NCBI GenBank assembly: GCA_030248215.1
Contig: JASANG010002954.1
Coordinates: 173,348-237,347, forward strand
From: Enoplolaimus lenunculus
Lineage: Eukaryota > Nematoda > Enoplea > Enoplida > Thoracostomopsidae
Reading direction: 5' to 3'
Length of the DNA stretch: 64,000 nt
Every line of letters begins with the position of its first letter. Position 1 is the stretch's first letter. Both the position numbers and the translations under genes were made by a program. Shown one piece after another: positions 23,871 through 36,310 of the stretch. A model generated the notes under the pieces. It saw only the letters and a list, made by a program, of their open reading frames with translations, had not been told where the DNA came from and did not search any database.

Positions 23871-25050
23871 GTTTTATAGTTCAGAACTTCAACAAGTCAT
23901 TTTGGGCAGGAATAATTCTTAAGCGATATAGAAGAGAATTGTTGTTTTAAATTTTTTGTTTGTATAGCCAGAGGGGTTGGCACTCCACCCTGTTTCCCTT
24001 GGCACCCAAAAATACTTTTGTCAAAAAGTTAGACAAATTATATACCATTCGACACAGTTTTTGCATCTGAGTTCAATTATGTTAAATTTCTCACAATCAA
24101 ACGTCTGGTTAACGAGTTATCGTGCAATAACGCTAAATTGGCGCCATGCCAAGTCGTTGGCAGCGTGCCAGGCCAGTTATTTCACGACAAATCGTTAGCC
24201 ACGCTTTTCACCTGACAGACTAACGTTCAAATCTTAGCTGGCAAATAATTGTCTGAAAAAATATTTATGCAGACAAGAATTACTTTGTTTACAATATTTT
24301 CAGCTTTTAATGTACAGCTTGTCTTGCAGTTGACATATGAAAATTTTGCAACACTCAATCGTCGCAAAAGCAATAATAAGCATCAATAATCATTTTGACG
24401 CATTTAGGTGATATTTTATGGGTCAAATGATATTCTCGGTTTCTCACCATTCGACACACCCCTCGTATTTTGTTTTGAAAAGCTGTTTTGTAACATAATT
24501 GAAATTTCAGGACGCTAAATCAGGCCACACGGGGGGGGGGTTGAGAAATAATAGTGTTTAAGCATTAATTGCACATTTTTAAAAAGGAATTTTGTGAACA
24601 ATTTGTTGACAATGCATTATTGTCAATTATTGCTAAAATTTGACGACTGAACATTAATTTTTGTGGCTTCATTTGGTTTCACATCTGACTCCGGTTTTTG
24701 CTCCGGCAAAATTTATTGACCTCCGGTTCCAGCGCCGGCCTCCTTCCTGTCCGGTTGTTCCCTGATTTCGATTGCTTCCTAGCTAAAATATTGTTTTTTT
24801 TGCTTAATCGTTGTTTATATTTTTTGTTGATTTTACCCCGTTGTAGGCATGTTTTTGGCCATTTCTTTTAGACGACCCAAAAAGTAGTCAATTTTAGAAT
24901 AATTATGTTTTAGCTGACACTACTTGTTGTGTTCTGTACACATCATTTTAAGCAGCCGATATGCAAAAGGAACACAGCCGAGAGCCAAACGTAGCTTATT
25001 CCAGCAAACGTTTTTAGACGCAACTGAAACAGGGGACAGGGCTTAACATT
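23871..25050. other. No supported feature
   Basis: AT-rich. It has a poly-G run at about 24530 and a block near 23967 faintly like family F. No exon was recognised. Confidence 0.4.
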
Positions 25051-25052
25051 TT

Positions 25053-25245
25053 GGGCCCATGTAAACATCAGGGTCGGAACTGTTTTTCTGTGGGACTAGA
25101 AAAAAGTAAGCTTAAGCTTTAGACTAACTTTTTTGCTTGACTTAGGCTTAGGCTTAGGAATATGCTCATTCTTTCGCTTTTGGCTTAGGCTTAGGCTTAA
25201 AAATATGCGTGTAATACTGTTCCGCCCCAGTACTTTACATGGGCC
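25053..25245. repeat. Family A element
   Basis: GGGCCCATGTAAACATCAGGGTCGG at the left and CCGCCCCAGTACTTTACATGGGCC at the right. Confidence 0.8.
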
Positions 25246-25379
25246 ACTCTTTAGAACGTTGCAATTAATTTCAAGGCTTGATCAAAATATTTCTAATACG
25301 GATGGGATAAATTTTATTGCAAGTCTTAGGCCCCCCTTTTTGGCTACCATCAGAACCCTGCCATGTAAACATATCTAAA

Positions 25380-25570
25380 AAGTGTATAAACCTGAAATAG
25401 ACACGGTTTAACTTGTAGCCACCGGAACTAGCCAGCACCGCAACAACAAATTCTTCGTGGAATGTGCGTAAGGTACACTTCCATAGCTGGCGAAGAAAAA
25501 TTTTCCTGGCACAAAGTTCATTTAATTTGGGTGAAACATATTTTCGGCCAGCCGGCAAAAGTTGTCATAG
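25380..25570 (-). repeat. Diverged repeat shared with 9760-9900
   Basis: The minus strand (PKLNELCARKIFLRQLW..FHEEFVVAVLASSG) and the plus strand at 9.8 kb ([26 protein letters not shown]) read alike at the protein level. This points to two decayed copies of one repeated element rather than host exons. Identity unknown. Confidence 0.35.
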
Positions 25571-26136
25571 GGCAGGGTCGCCTCTCCCTCACCTACCACC
25601 ACGGTTGCGGGTCTAAACTGGTGACGGTAGTTTAGAATAAGCGTTGGTGGGAACTAAACTAAACCCATGTAAGGTATCTTTTTAAACATCCAATCCAGTA
25701 TTCGAAGAAAAACACACCAGTCGGCGCGCGCACAGCGGTTTAGTTTCAGCCAAATTTGCTAGCTATGTATTTACAGTTTTTTCGTTTCTAAAATATCAGT
25801 TTTGTTTTGGTGTTGGCGTGCATTTTTGCACACCAATTCAACCAGCGCAGTTTACCGTAAAAACATAGGAAACGGGTAGTCGAATTGAATTCTTCCAGTT
25901 TGTTGAGTTTAAAATTATTAGTTGGTTTTTGGGCAAAATATATTTTTTAAGATTTAAATTCTATTTGAGATTATGGATTTGCTAGGGATAGATTCCAGAA
26001 CGAATATCGAACATAAAATTATTGGAAATTAAAACATCCAAACAGGAGCGCATATGGGCGCAGTCCTGGTTATTACTGTCCCGGGACGATGGGATCGCTT
26101 TTATCGTACGATGGGTCAATAACAAATTACACTCAA

Positions 26137-26382
26137 ACGGGCCCGTAGCCAAGGGGGGGCAGGGGGGCTCAGCTCCCCTTGCAAAATCGTGGCCCCCCTA
26201 GAAAATTTCCAACCTTGCTTGCAACTCATTGAAAATCCATGAATGCCCATCCTGAAAACTTTTCAACCTCCATAGCAAGGTGAGTTTTCTACCTTGCTTG
26301 TAACTCTTTGCAAACCTATGAAGAATGCCCATCCTGAAAACTTCTTAGTCCCCCATAGCAAGGTGAGCTGGCTACGGGTCTG
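26137..26382. repeat. Family F element
   Basis: CGGGCCCGTAGCCAAGGGGGG at the left and AGCAAGGTGAGCTGGCTACGGGTCTG at the right. The 'AACCTTGCTTG..AACTC' block is duplicated inside. Confidence 0.8.
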
Positions 26383-26761
26383 TACTCAAAGAATGTGCCA
26401 ACCGATATGTTGTATGTTGTTTTCCATTTATTTCAAAATGTCAACAACACCAACAATATGGTTGGTATATTTCCAGGTAACTCCAACGACAAACTTCAGA
26501 AATAAAATCGCACAAAATTCTCAAAAACAATTTTAAGTAAAAGCGAAAATATGTTATTTTCCAAAAAGTGTCAAAATTTCACTTATGTGATCGGTTTGTT
26601 GTTGTTGTTGTTGTTGCCGATGTTTTCAAAAACAGAAAGCGAATAAATTTTCAAAAGAAATCTTTATTTTCGAAAATTCTTTACGTTTTTGCGTCAATCC
26701 ACGTGAACTGAGGCAAATGTTGCCTTACCATTTCAAACAGTAGTGTTCAAGGTCACAAAAT

Positions 26762-27168
26762 GTGGCTCATACAAAGATCACGGGTGGAACGTTTTTCTGC
26801 ATGACTGCAATAGAGTAAGCTTAAACTTTGGACTAATTCTTTTGCTTTGACTTAAGAATAGACTCATTTGAATGAGTTGATCACGTAGGCTTAGGAATAT
26901 GGTTATGCTACTGTTACGGCCGGGTTATATACATTAACTCAAAATCTTCAAATATGTGGGCCCGTGTAAAATATCAGGGGCGGAACGTTTTTCTGTGGGA
27001 CTGCAATAGAGTAAGCTTAAGCTTTAGACTATTTTTTGCTTGGCTTAGGTTTAGGCTTAAGCTTAGGCATAGGAATATGCTCATTCTTATACGCCTAGGC
27101 GTTAGCTTAGACGTAGGCTTAGGAATATGGTTATACTAGTGTTACGGCCCTGTTCTATGCATTAGGTC
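26762..27168. repeat. Two Family A elements in a row
   Basis: Copy one is 26762-26938 and copy two about 26957-27168, both opening 'TCA(C/G)GG(G/T)(G/C)GGAACGTTTTTCTG'. Between them is the short 'AATCTTCAAATATGTG', which recurs after copy two (near 27170), as a target duplication would. Confidence 0.7.
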
Positions 27169-28105
27169 AAATTCTTCAAATATGTGCAGCATAGAATTAA
27201 ATGAACGATCAGGTAACTTGAGAACCACCAAAGCGAGAGCTTTCAAATCTGGCACACTTTGGCATAACTGGTACGGTTTAACAACCTCATTCCATCGGAG
27301 TTATTAGGTTAAACCATGTAAGAACTGTCACTTATATTATTTAGCAGAAATATATTTTTGGTTATTTCAAACTTCCTATTATTTTAAGTTAACGATTAGG
27401 CCTAGGTTAAGCTCAGGAAAGTCGATGATCTAAGGTTGGAATCGTTACACCTGGAAAGTAAAGTTACCCAGTACAGACCTAAACTTGTAGTTTGCACTGT
27501 GATGAAGTGGTGTAATCACTGACCAGTGTAACTAGTATGCTCTCTATAAAAGCGTATACTAACCTTATTTAAGCTTATGCTAATGCAACAGAATTAAACT
27601 AACTTTCTAGATTAACTAAACTAACAGGTTGATTTACGCTTAAACTAGCCAAAAATTTGACATATTTTCAGTATAAGTTAAACATTTAATGAGTTCTTAG
27701 ATACACATAATTTTTGGGCTACACTCGCGGGTATAAACAAAAAATACGTTTAACTTAAAATCTCCTGTTATACGTAAAAATATGTTAGTCTAAGTTAAGC
27801 TTACAATTCTAGTTTAATTAGTCCGTTCAGCTGTTTAAGTTTTACTTAATGTAATATTACAGTTATGTTAAGCTATAATTTAAGTTTCAGTTTTTAAAGA
27901 GTGCGTTTTAAACATTTTTTATGGTAACAGAAACTGGTGTTCATTTGAGAATTCATCAAGTATTTTTTATTGTATGAATTTTCAGTTCAATTTTTGGGAC
28001 ATTTAAAATATAAACAACCTCAACACAAAATTACTAATCAGCTTCGTATCCAAATGGAACTCAACAGCATTTCGCCACTGCAAACTGCACAAATGAACAC
28101 ATAAA
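27169..28105. other. No supported gene; possible promoter side of the TPM gene
   Basis: AT-rich, with many TAAGTT/TTAAGC words around 27.4-27.9 kb. No clear TATA box or exon could be assigned. Confidence 0.35.
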
Positions 28106-31100
28106 ATGCATTGGTCAGCGAAATACAAATCAAATACAGATGTTGGTAATCTTATGCTAATCACACTACTTCATCTTCCGCTAATAGCCGGCAAACCTCC
28201 AAATCAACAACAAACCCACGTCAAACATTATGCGTCAGATAAATATTTTCCCACGCCGTCGAGACAAAGTCCGTGTCATTTTCCCACGCCTCCAGATGCC
28301 GACTTTGATCACAGCTGCAATATTGATGGCCGGTTTTTGAAACAAGACGCTCACAAGCATGTTATATGTGATCCGGGTAATGTTACGGATAAGAATGATG
28401 GTAAGTTAACGCTTTTACGGGGAACCCAATAAATACTAGTGGTTTTTGTACACGTTGTCTCTTAGATTTAACGTTAAGATTTAGGCTGAGGCAAAGTGTC
28501 AGGAGACAAATGGTTTGGTTTAGGCTTAGGCTTAGGTTAAGCTTTTTTAAGGCTAAGCGTTGTGTGTGGGAAATCTATATGAAACTTACCACTTATATGA
28601 ATCATTATCCGGTGTGTAACGAGCAAAATTTGACCACAGATGAGAAACAAATACCTGGGCCAAAATCTAAGGTCACCAAATTTCCATGGAGTCGGGATAT
28701 AAACCAAAAATTTGGTTGAAATCAAGGTGTAAACGGATAGTAAAGATAACGAAAACGGAAACTGCAATGGCCACTGATTTTGATATCCCCAGGTTGAAAT
28801 GTTAAATTTTGCAAAATGTTTGGGATGCCTGTTATCTCTCATAGACTCTAGTATACGATTATAAAAAATGGGCTAAACGAGTGCGTTAATTTTTCTTTGT
28901 CCGAGTTCTGAAATATAGTGCCAATTTTTTTAACCTACAAAGCTGAAACGCGCTCATACGTATTTTGGGCATCGTTCCAAGATAGAATGCATAATTTGTC
29001 GTTGTTGTACCTACAAGTATTTCTGTTAAGAATCACTCATAAAGCATACATTCGAGCCTGTAGCCAAGGGGGGCCCAGGGGAGCTCAGCCACTCGGGGAA
29101 ATTTTTGGCCCCCGCTAGAAAATTTTCAACTTTGCTTGTAACTCATTGAAAACCCTAGAATGCCCCTGCTAAAAAATTTTTAGCCCCCCCCCCTAGCAAC
29201 GTAAGCTAGCTACGGGGCTGCATTATACAAAGAACCATGATGTACCGCGACCGAATATGCGTTGATTGCTGTATATTGCAAATGCTAAAATTGCGTTTGG
29301 CTTCTCGTTCGCTTCGCTCGCGACGTTTTCGTACCTTGTCGGTATTCGATCGGCCATCGAGCAACTGGTTGCTAAAGTAATTTTTGTTTGTTTTTTAGTT
29401 GCCGAAATCGCGCAAGCATTAGACGATATAGTTTTGCGTGAGATACGCGTTGAGAACGACAACAAATATTGCATTTGCAATACAAACGAACGTTTTGCAA
29501 TTGAAAATATGCAATATTGCTGGTATAACATCGGCGTAGCGTTTGTTGATCGCATTCAACTCATTGATTATATAATTAAAGACAGGTATGATGGCTCGGC
29601 TTATAAGCGGGGGTTGCGAAAACACCCAGCACCCGTCTCACGAACGAGTTCTAGATTGTATATTTTTCTTGCGGAAACGAATTGTATTTTAATTTTTAGA
29701 AATAATGTTTTAAATTTAAAAAATGAATGTGTTAATCCGAACTGGTGAAATTGGTAGAGGGTAGAGTTTAATTTTTATTTTTACTCCACACTGCTCAAAA
29801 CATGAGCATAGTAAGCAGTTTTATACGTTATATTCAAAGAATCATGACCTAAAGTATATAACAGACGATGTTATGAATAGGTAAGATTTGTGGGCTGAGA
29901 AGCTAATAAATTTATACTTAATTTATTAAACTTGAAAAATTCAAATTGATTCCTAACTTGGGAAGTTACATTGCAAAAAATGGTGAGTCAAATTGACTCG
30001 TTCCGAAATAGGCTCAGCGGGACTACACAAACTGCGTCAAGTTCGACTCCGCTAGAGTCAAACGTGCAAGTCGAATTTGACTCAGTTTATGTAGTACCGT
30101 AGAGCCTATTTCGGACAGAGTCAATTTGACTCGCCATTTTTTGCAGTGTACCAATTTAATGTTTGGTATTTTTAAAATAAAACAAATACGTTTAAAACCT
30201 TGTCTCAACTCTCTGTGTCTTATTTTCAGTTTAGGCTTACTCTTAGTATCTAGTTAACATAGGCCAACTGTTTTATTGATCTTTTAATCTATATAACTAA
30301 AGCTGGAACACTCCACATACGTATTTTGGACGCCGCTCCAATTAATTTTAAAAACGTATGCAAAATAAATGTGTTACTAAATATTGTTAGTCTATCTTGA
30401 ACATCGTATAGATCGCATTTATATATACTATTCGATAACAAGATTTTTAGTTGCGTTCACGCATATTTGCGGAAAATATATTGCCTTCGGTTGCAAATAT
30501 AGAAACCAGGCTGACTAATTTTTTATTTATTTATTAATATTAATTTTTTAGCTTTCGTTTAAATGATCCAGTAAATCCCAGTAAAATCCGTAAAACTTTC
30601 TACCGCAAAATGTTTTATTTACAATTTCAATTTGGCAAAAATTATAGATCTGCAGTTGAATTTTGCAATACAACTCACACGTTTGAGCTCACAAACGAAG
30701 AACTTTTGGGTGCTTGGGGATCATCCGAAACTGAAGCCTACTGCAACAATTATGCAAGAATTGTTCGGCAACGCTGGAAGCTTGGCGAATCATGTGGCGA
30801 AGACCTTTTGCTATTAATTGTTAAACAACGGCCGATCGAGGTATTTGTTGTTTTAATAGCACCAAAGGGTGGATGATACTACTATACAAAAGTATGTAAC
30901 TGGATACATTCAGTGGCGCGGTCAGGAGAATGAGAGGGCGGACTGTTGTCGATCTAAAAAATTGTCGAGGGGTGATCTTACGGGTGATAATTTTACGCGG
31001 AATTGCACGAGCAAACGAGAAGCCAGAAACACACTACTTAAAATACTTTGGTTATATTTTACTAACTTTTTGTAAGTATAAGTGTACTAAATATTGAGTA

Positions 31101-34100
31101 AAAGAGTATGCAAATGGTTACCTTCAGTGTTCAAGAATGTACCCAGCATGAGTTGCGTGTTTTTCAACACCAAATACGAGCAGGGGTTCCATCTGATGGT
31201 CAATGCTTGCAAACTCCAACTGTGATTTTTAGAACGGAACTCGATTGTCTTCTTTCCGAGCATTCACTAGTTTATTTTTGTAGACATACGAGTTTCACAC
31301 CCTGACCCGATAAATTGAGTGTGGTACGGACAAAAAAACTGTGCTGTTTTATATACATTCTTTTCTACACAGAATATACTCAGTTGCACACTCTTGTCTA
31401 AACTCTATGATCCGCTGGTGAAACGTGCAATATATTCATTCAGTAATCGTATTGTAATTACGCTTATACTTACGGTCTTCGCCAATAATAGCTTTCCTTT
31501 AAATTTTCGGCGTTTCATACACTGAAACCTGAACAAGCAAATAGTTCTTAGCATTCTGGTGTCATTGAACGAAGACAACGATATAACTTGTTTATTTATA
31601 TAGTTTTTTTTAATTTGAAATACACTGAAATATTTTTCATTAATTTTGTAATAATTGTTTCAGCTTACACGTCCAGGGAAACGAGATAACATCCGTCCGG
31701 TAAAACAATTTATCAGTTGATTTATTTTAGTTTGAAACAATCTGGTATAAACAAAACTTGGTGTACGCATGATATTGTGGAAATTGCATAAAAAGATTCG
31801 CGATACATCGTCCCAAAACATCTATCAGATTTGAAGTGATAAATGACGTCATGATTCGATAATTATAATCACATAATCTAACGCTTAGTTTAGGTGAAAA
31901 ATGCTTATAAAGCACCAGGATAAAATGTATTAAATAGGGTCGTAACAGTACAGTAAGCATATTCCTAAGCCTAAGCCTAAGCCAAAACGCAAGGATAAGC
32001 CTATACCTAAGCCTAACGTAAAAAAGCTAGTTCAAACGTTAGGCTTACTCAATTGCAGTGTCGTAGAAAAACGTTGCGACTCTGATCTTTAAACGGGGCC
32101 AAGCGTTTGAAGGTGCTGGCGTGATCAGAGCTTCGTCTAATTTACACGTTCTCATGACTGAATCTTAAGTTTCCAGTAGGTTTTAGATGCTTTTCGTTAG
32201 TTTGGGACGCAAAGTCGAACGCCGTATCGCTCAATATCGATCTGACAAATATTTTGATGCCATTTCTCGTTCCAATCAACGGCTCGAAGATGGATTTTCA
32301 ATTGGAGGGGTAAGGTGTCAATGACCGCCTTTTTGAAAATAAAATGTTCTGCGCAAGCCCGTAGCCAGCTCACCTTGCAAGGGGGGGGATGCAAATGTTT
32401 TAGGAGGTACATACAAGGGTATGTGATGATTTGCAAACAAAATTAAAACATTTCCGGTAGTGGCAAAATATTGCCACAGGGGAATTGAGCTCACCTGATT
32501 TGCTTCGGAATATGGGCTCGTCTGCGCTGCTATGTAAACGGCAAGGGCGCCTAGCAGGGGCTAGGCAAAGGGACTTTTCCGTTTTAAAATTTGTCGAAAA
32601 ACGAGAAAATGACACTTAATGGCACTTAATGAGGATTTGCGATTTAGGATTAGCTGGATGCCGGAGGTCATAAAAAGTTCTATTATGATCGCTCAGAAAA
32701 CACTCTTAGACTCTCGAAATGAAATACCGTGTTAATACGTCTATGGTAAAATTGTCTAAAATTTGATGTCAGCAGTTGAGGAACCAGACTCCAGAGCATT
32801 TTCCACGTTAAATTTTATAAATTCCATACCAAAGCTTAAGTTTTGATGTGTTTTAAAGGTGTCACCGACCCTTTAGTAGTTTGTACGGGTGTCGACTGAC
32901 AACCCAGACATATATATGTATATATATGTATATATGTATATGTATATATATAATTATTATTATTATTGTTATTAACATGCCAAATTTTCCTAAGATAAAT
33001 TTTACTGCCTACTTTTTAAAAAATCGTAAATCCGCCGCTGAACTGCTATATGATGCTCTTGTGTTTGAGTTTGGATTTAAATTAAACTTTTTAGACAATT
33101 CGAAACTATCTCATTGAACTCAGTGAGCTGTTGAAACTGTCGGATCGCGCAACATTGCATCCACTCAATAGACAACACATTCCACAATGGGCGATTGCTA
33201 CTTTTGGTGCATGCGCAGCGCTTTTAGTCTTAATGGCGTTAGGGTATGTTCGCTTCGAAAATATGATGCATAATTGTTCCGAATGTATATATAAAGATAT
33301 GGCCGGAATTTTAGTGTTCGAAAAATTTATCACTCGGTCGCAGAGTGGTTTTAACCCTTTCACTCGTAGAGTATACTATGAGCAACTAAATACAATAATG
33401 CATGACCAATACACTGTGAGCAGTGTTCAACATTTATAACATATATGCGCAGTGCAAAATCTCCACAAGACGTGAGAGCCTATTCCGCAAGCTTCTATGG
33501 CTTAGTGATCATCGTAAACGCCTCCCACCCGTGAGACTGGGGATCGAATCTTACCTTGAAATTACATCTCATATGAAATTGAAAATATTTATGTGAGAAG
33601 GGTTAAGTGAAGATATACATTCCAAATCGAAATCCTGGCAGCGTCCATGATGGCTCCAGACGCCGGGCATCCAAATCCCATTGATAGCGTATACCAATAC
33701 CGCAGTCGCGTAATTGTTGTCAAAATATTAATGGGGTTATCTAGCCATATATCTAGCTTTGTTTTGCTTGTTCTCTTTACATGAAATTATTAGCACAAAA
33801 ATTAGCTGGAACGATGTTCAAATTACGTATCGTGAGCGTTGTCAGCTTTATTAATTATATGGCAAATCGAGTTAAAATGCTGTCTAATTTCAGTGTGAAT
33901 TTGCTCAAAACTGACATTGCACGCCGTTCATTCCGGTCGTACGGAACCGACCCGGTCCGAAAATGGAAAGCTGGCTTTGTTGGCGGTATGTTTCAATTGA
34001 CGGCCGCCGACGGCCGAAGGACTAGTTGCCATAGCGGCGCCGTTTCAGGGCCCGGTCCTTCTCAGTTCAACGCAGTCGCTTGCATTACTAGTCCTATTAT

Positions 34101-34221
34101 TGCACCACCTGTTGTCTGTAATAGTAGACGTGGATCTCGTTGCAGTACTGATATTGCACTGTTGCCAGTAACAACACCAATTATGAATAGTATTTCGGAG
34201 TCGAGCAGTAGATTGATATAA
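28106..34221 (+). CDS. TPM-domain single-pass membrane protein (MOLO-1-like architecture), 6 exons
   Basis: Exons: 28106-28400, 29399-29585, 30648-30840, 32187-32309, 33095-33243, 33894-34221. Their sum is 1,275 bases (425 codons with stop) and every junction keeps frame. Donors are GTAAGT, GTATGA, GTATTT, GTAAGG, GTATGT. Order: a hydrophobic signal peptide (MLITLLHLPLIAG, from a second ATG at 28154), a Pro-rich spacer, HVICDPGNVTDK, AEIAQALDDIV, YCICN, the strand YNIGVAFVDRI, a helix with ARIVRQRWKLG, LLLLIVKQ, MLFVSLGRKVERRI, then YLIELSELL. A transmembrane segment (WAIATFGACAALLVLMALG) and a Ser/Thr-rich cytosolic tail follow. The ectodomain has the TPM-fold order seen in nematode MOLO-1, an auxiliary subunit of levamisole receptors; the exact role here is unknown. 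The first ATG could instead be the one at 28154. The exon 3 acceptor (AATTATAG) has a weak pyrimidine tract. Confidence 0.8.
29053..29221. repeat. Family F element in TPM-gene intron 1
   Basis: 'GAGCCTGTAGCCAAGGGGGGCC' at the left and 'AGCAACGTAAGCTAGCTACGGGGCTG' at the right. Confidence 0.75.
29969..30148. repeat. Family C element in TPM-gene intron 2
   Basis: CATTGCAAAAAATGGTGAGTC at the left and CTCGCCATTTTTTGCAGTG at the right. Confidence 0.85.
31097..31408. repeat. Family H element in TPM-gene intron 3
   Basis: 'AAGAGTATGCAAATGG..ACC' at the left and 'CTCAGTTGCACACTCTTGTC' at the right. A piece of the same family is at about 30860-30925. Confidence 0.55.
31936..32100. repeat. Family A element in TPM-gene intron 3
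   Basis: 'GGGTCGTAACAGTACAGTAAGC' at the left and GATCTTTAAACGGGGCC at the right. It ends 87 bases before exon 4. Confidence 0.7.
33351..33606 (+). repeat. Family G MITE with tRNA-like core, in TPM-gene intron 5
   Basis: TTAA-CCCTTTCACTC at the left and GAGAAGGG-TTAA at the right. The core 'CTATGGCTTAGTGATCATCG' ... 'GGGATCGAATC' is a worn A/B-box pair. Confidence 0.75.
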
Positions 34222-34229
34222 GCATGTGT

Positions 34230-34359
34230 TTCGGGTCCGTAGCGAAGTGGCCCCCCTAGAAAATTTTCAACCTTGATTGCTAGTCATTGAAAACCCTTGA
34301 ATGCTCCTCCTGAAAAATATTTAGCCCCCCCCAGCAAGGTGAGCTGGCTATGGGCCTGA
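34230..34359. repeat. Family F element
   Basis: Begins within ten bases of the TPM-gene stop codon (GGGTCCGTAGCGAAG) and ends AGCAAGGTGAGCTGGCTATGGGCC. It may form part of the 3' UTR. Confidence 0.7.
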
Positions 34360-34374
34360 TATGTTTACTGCCAG

Positions 34375-35290
34375 TCGCGCTAATAGCGCGCGTCAAGGAA
34401 TTTAGTGCAGGCTTACGGTTAAATTTACCAAAATTTTCCAACTTCAAACCGATTACTTTTTGCAAATGTCTCAGCTGGAATGCGGGATTTACATTTATAA
34501 CTGGGGCAACCCGGAACACGTTTTGTTTCTTGTAACTGTGTCATTTAAATAGCGGGTATGCCGAGAAAATCATAATATCACATTTATATCACATAATATT
34601 GGTTTACAAACCACTACTCTTTAAGTGAACAACGTACATTAGTAGCCATATGTCACATAATACCACGGAACATTTATGCGAATATCATATGTTTCGTATA
34701 CCATAATTCAACTAAATATTTCCGTTGCGAAAGAGAATTCCCCTAAACGTATTCCTAAATGCAAAGAATTTAAAATTTTACAATATGATGTTCTACAGGA
34801 TATTCAGGCTAGCTTTCCGCAGCTGTGCAGACACTTTACTTTCAAACATGCCATATAATAATAACCCTTTCACTCATAGAGTATACTAAAATACAATAAT
34901 GTAAGAGCAATACACACACTGTGAGCAGTGTTTCCCATTTATAACATATATACGCAGTGCAAAATCTCCACAAGACGTGAGAGCCTACTCGGGCTCGAGC
35001 GTCAAGCTCCTATAGCTCAGTGGTCATCGTAAACGCCTCCCACCCGAGAGACTGGCGATCGAATCTTACCTTGAAATTACATCTCATATGAAATTGAAAA
35101 TATTCATGTGAGAAAGGGTGAACATAAAATATATCGAATATTATATATCACAATACACACGGTGACTGTTTCATCAGGATATCAGACAACTAAAATTGTT
35201 TGAATTTGACAGCGGATTAACCTGGGGACAAAATGTTACCCGCTATTGTAATGAAGACAAAACGTACAGCATGGCGGATCCAGTTATAAC
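34375..35290 (+). other. Coding-like fragments, unassigned
   Basis: Three plus-strand stretches read like protein: LQTDYFLQMSQLECGIYIY and NWGNPEHVLFLVTVSFK (34437-34550), SVAKENSPKRIPKCKEF and DVLQDIQASFPQLC (34720-34858), and LKLFEFDSGLTWGQNVTRYC (35170-35295, after a TTTCATCAG acceptor-like site). A family G MITE separates the last two. They may be decayed pieces of one gene or transposon. No family recognised. Confidence 0.25.
34861..35122 (+). repeat. Family G MITE with the best-preserved tRNA-like core
   Basis: ATAA-CCCTTTCACTC at the left and GAGAAAGGG-TGAA at the right. The core 'CTATAGCTCAGTGGTCATCG' is a near-consensus A box region, and 'GCGATCGAATC' about 35 bases on is a B box. 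The anticodon region resembles tRNA-Asp/Gly kinds, but no full cloverleaf forms. Confidence 0.75.
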
Positions 35291-35542
35291 CTGAACCCTG
35301 CATAAAGATAATGGTTGACTTATGTCTCTATAACCTTGTTGTCAGCAGTTCCACTAGGGAATTTGTAGTTTTTTTCACGCGCATCATAGCTTTGATATTT
35401 TGCTGCTATTTGTTGTATTTGTTGTATTGTTATGCTTTTTGTTAGCGTTTATGTTTCTATAATTTGTAAATGTTTTAAGCCATGTAAACTATGAGTACCA
35501 GATTAATTGGAAGTTTTCGCAACAACAGTAGCATAATTTTTG

Positions 35543-35727
35543 AGCCCATGTTACTTTAAGGGGCGTCCAGGTTTCTGGTTGGTCCATAAAAGGGTAGGTT
35601 TAGATTCTAGATTGTATTTTTTTGCTTAGGCTTAGGCTTAGGAACACATTTTTGCAACGCTTAGGTTTAGGCTTATGCTTAGGAATACGCTTAATCTACT
35701 GTTACGCCCCTTAAAGTAACATTGGCC
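35543..35727. repeat. Family B element
   Basis: AGCCCATGTTACTTTAAGGGGCG at the left and CGCCCCTTAAAGTAACATTGGCC at the right. The best terminal match of the B copies. Confidence 0.85.
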
Positions 35728-35978
35728 TAATTTTGAATATTGTATATGCTCAAGATTTACTTTGCCATTTTATCGTTTCTAAAAGCGTACTTAAGCTGAA
35801 TACGGAAGTCACTGAACAAATCTGATATTTTACACACTAATAGTTTAAGTATTTTAACTTTGCTCAAATTGAAATTGTGCGCCATGGGTGTCTCCTTTGT
35901 ATAAAGCAAAACTATGGTTTGCTTGGTATGACAATTGCTTAAATTTTCTCTTTCAAAACGACAATACGTAGGTCATGC

Positions 35979-36187
35979 AATGCAAAAAATGGTGAGTCAA
36001 ATTGACTCTCTCCGAAATAGGCTCTACGGGGCTACACAAACTGAGAGAAGTTCGACTCCAATAGAATCAAATTTGACTCGCTAAATCGCACGTTTGACTC
36101 TGATGGAGTCCAATTTTGACTCAGTTTGTGTAGTCCCGTAGAGCCTATTTCGGAGAGAGTCAATTTGACTCACCATTTTTTGCAGTG
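35979..36187. repeat. Family C element
   Basis: AATGCAAAAAATGGTGAGTC at the left and GACTCACCATTTTTTGCAGTG at the right. Confidence 0.85.
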
Positions 36188-36310
36188 TGGGTTTGACCGA
36201 CACCCCCCTATCTGTAGCAAAATTTCTATGAAGCGCTCTATATCGGTTAACTTCACTGCAAATTTTTCATCATTTTTCGTTTACTTGAACCAAGAGTGCA
36301 TTATATCCTT

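Noticed and set aside
29266-29748. 160-codon continuous plus-strand ORF
   Set aside because: Only 29399-29585 fits; it has a strong acceptor and a donor, and the ORF ends are intron sequence.
33486-33555. Functional tRNA gene inside the family G elements
   Set aside because: A and B boxes are recognisable, but anticodon and T stems do not pair and the acceptor stem is missing.
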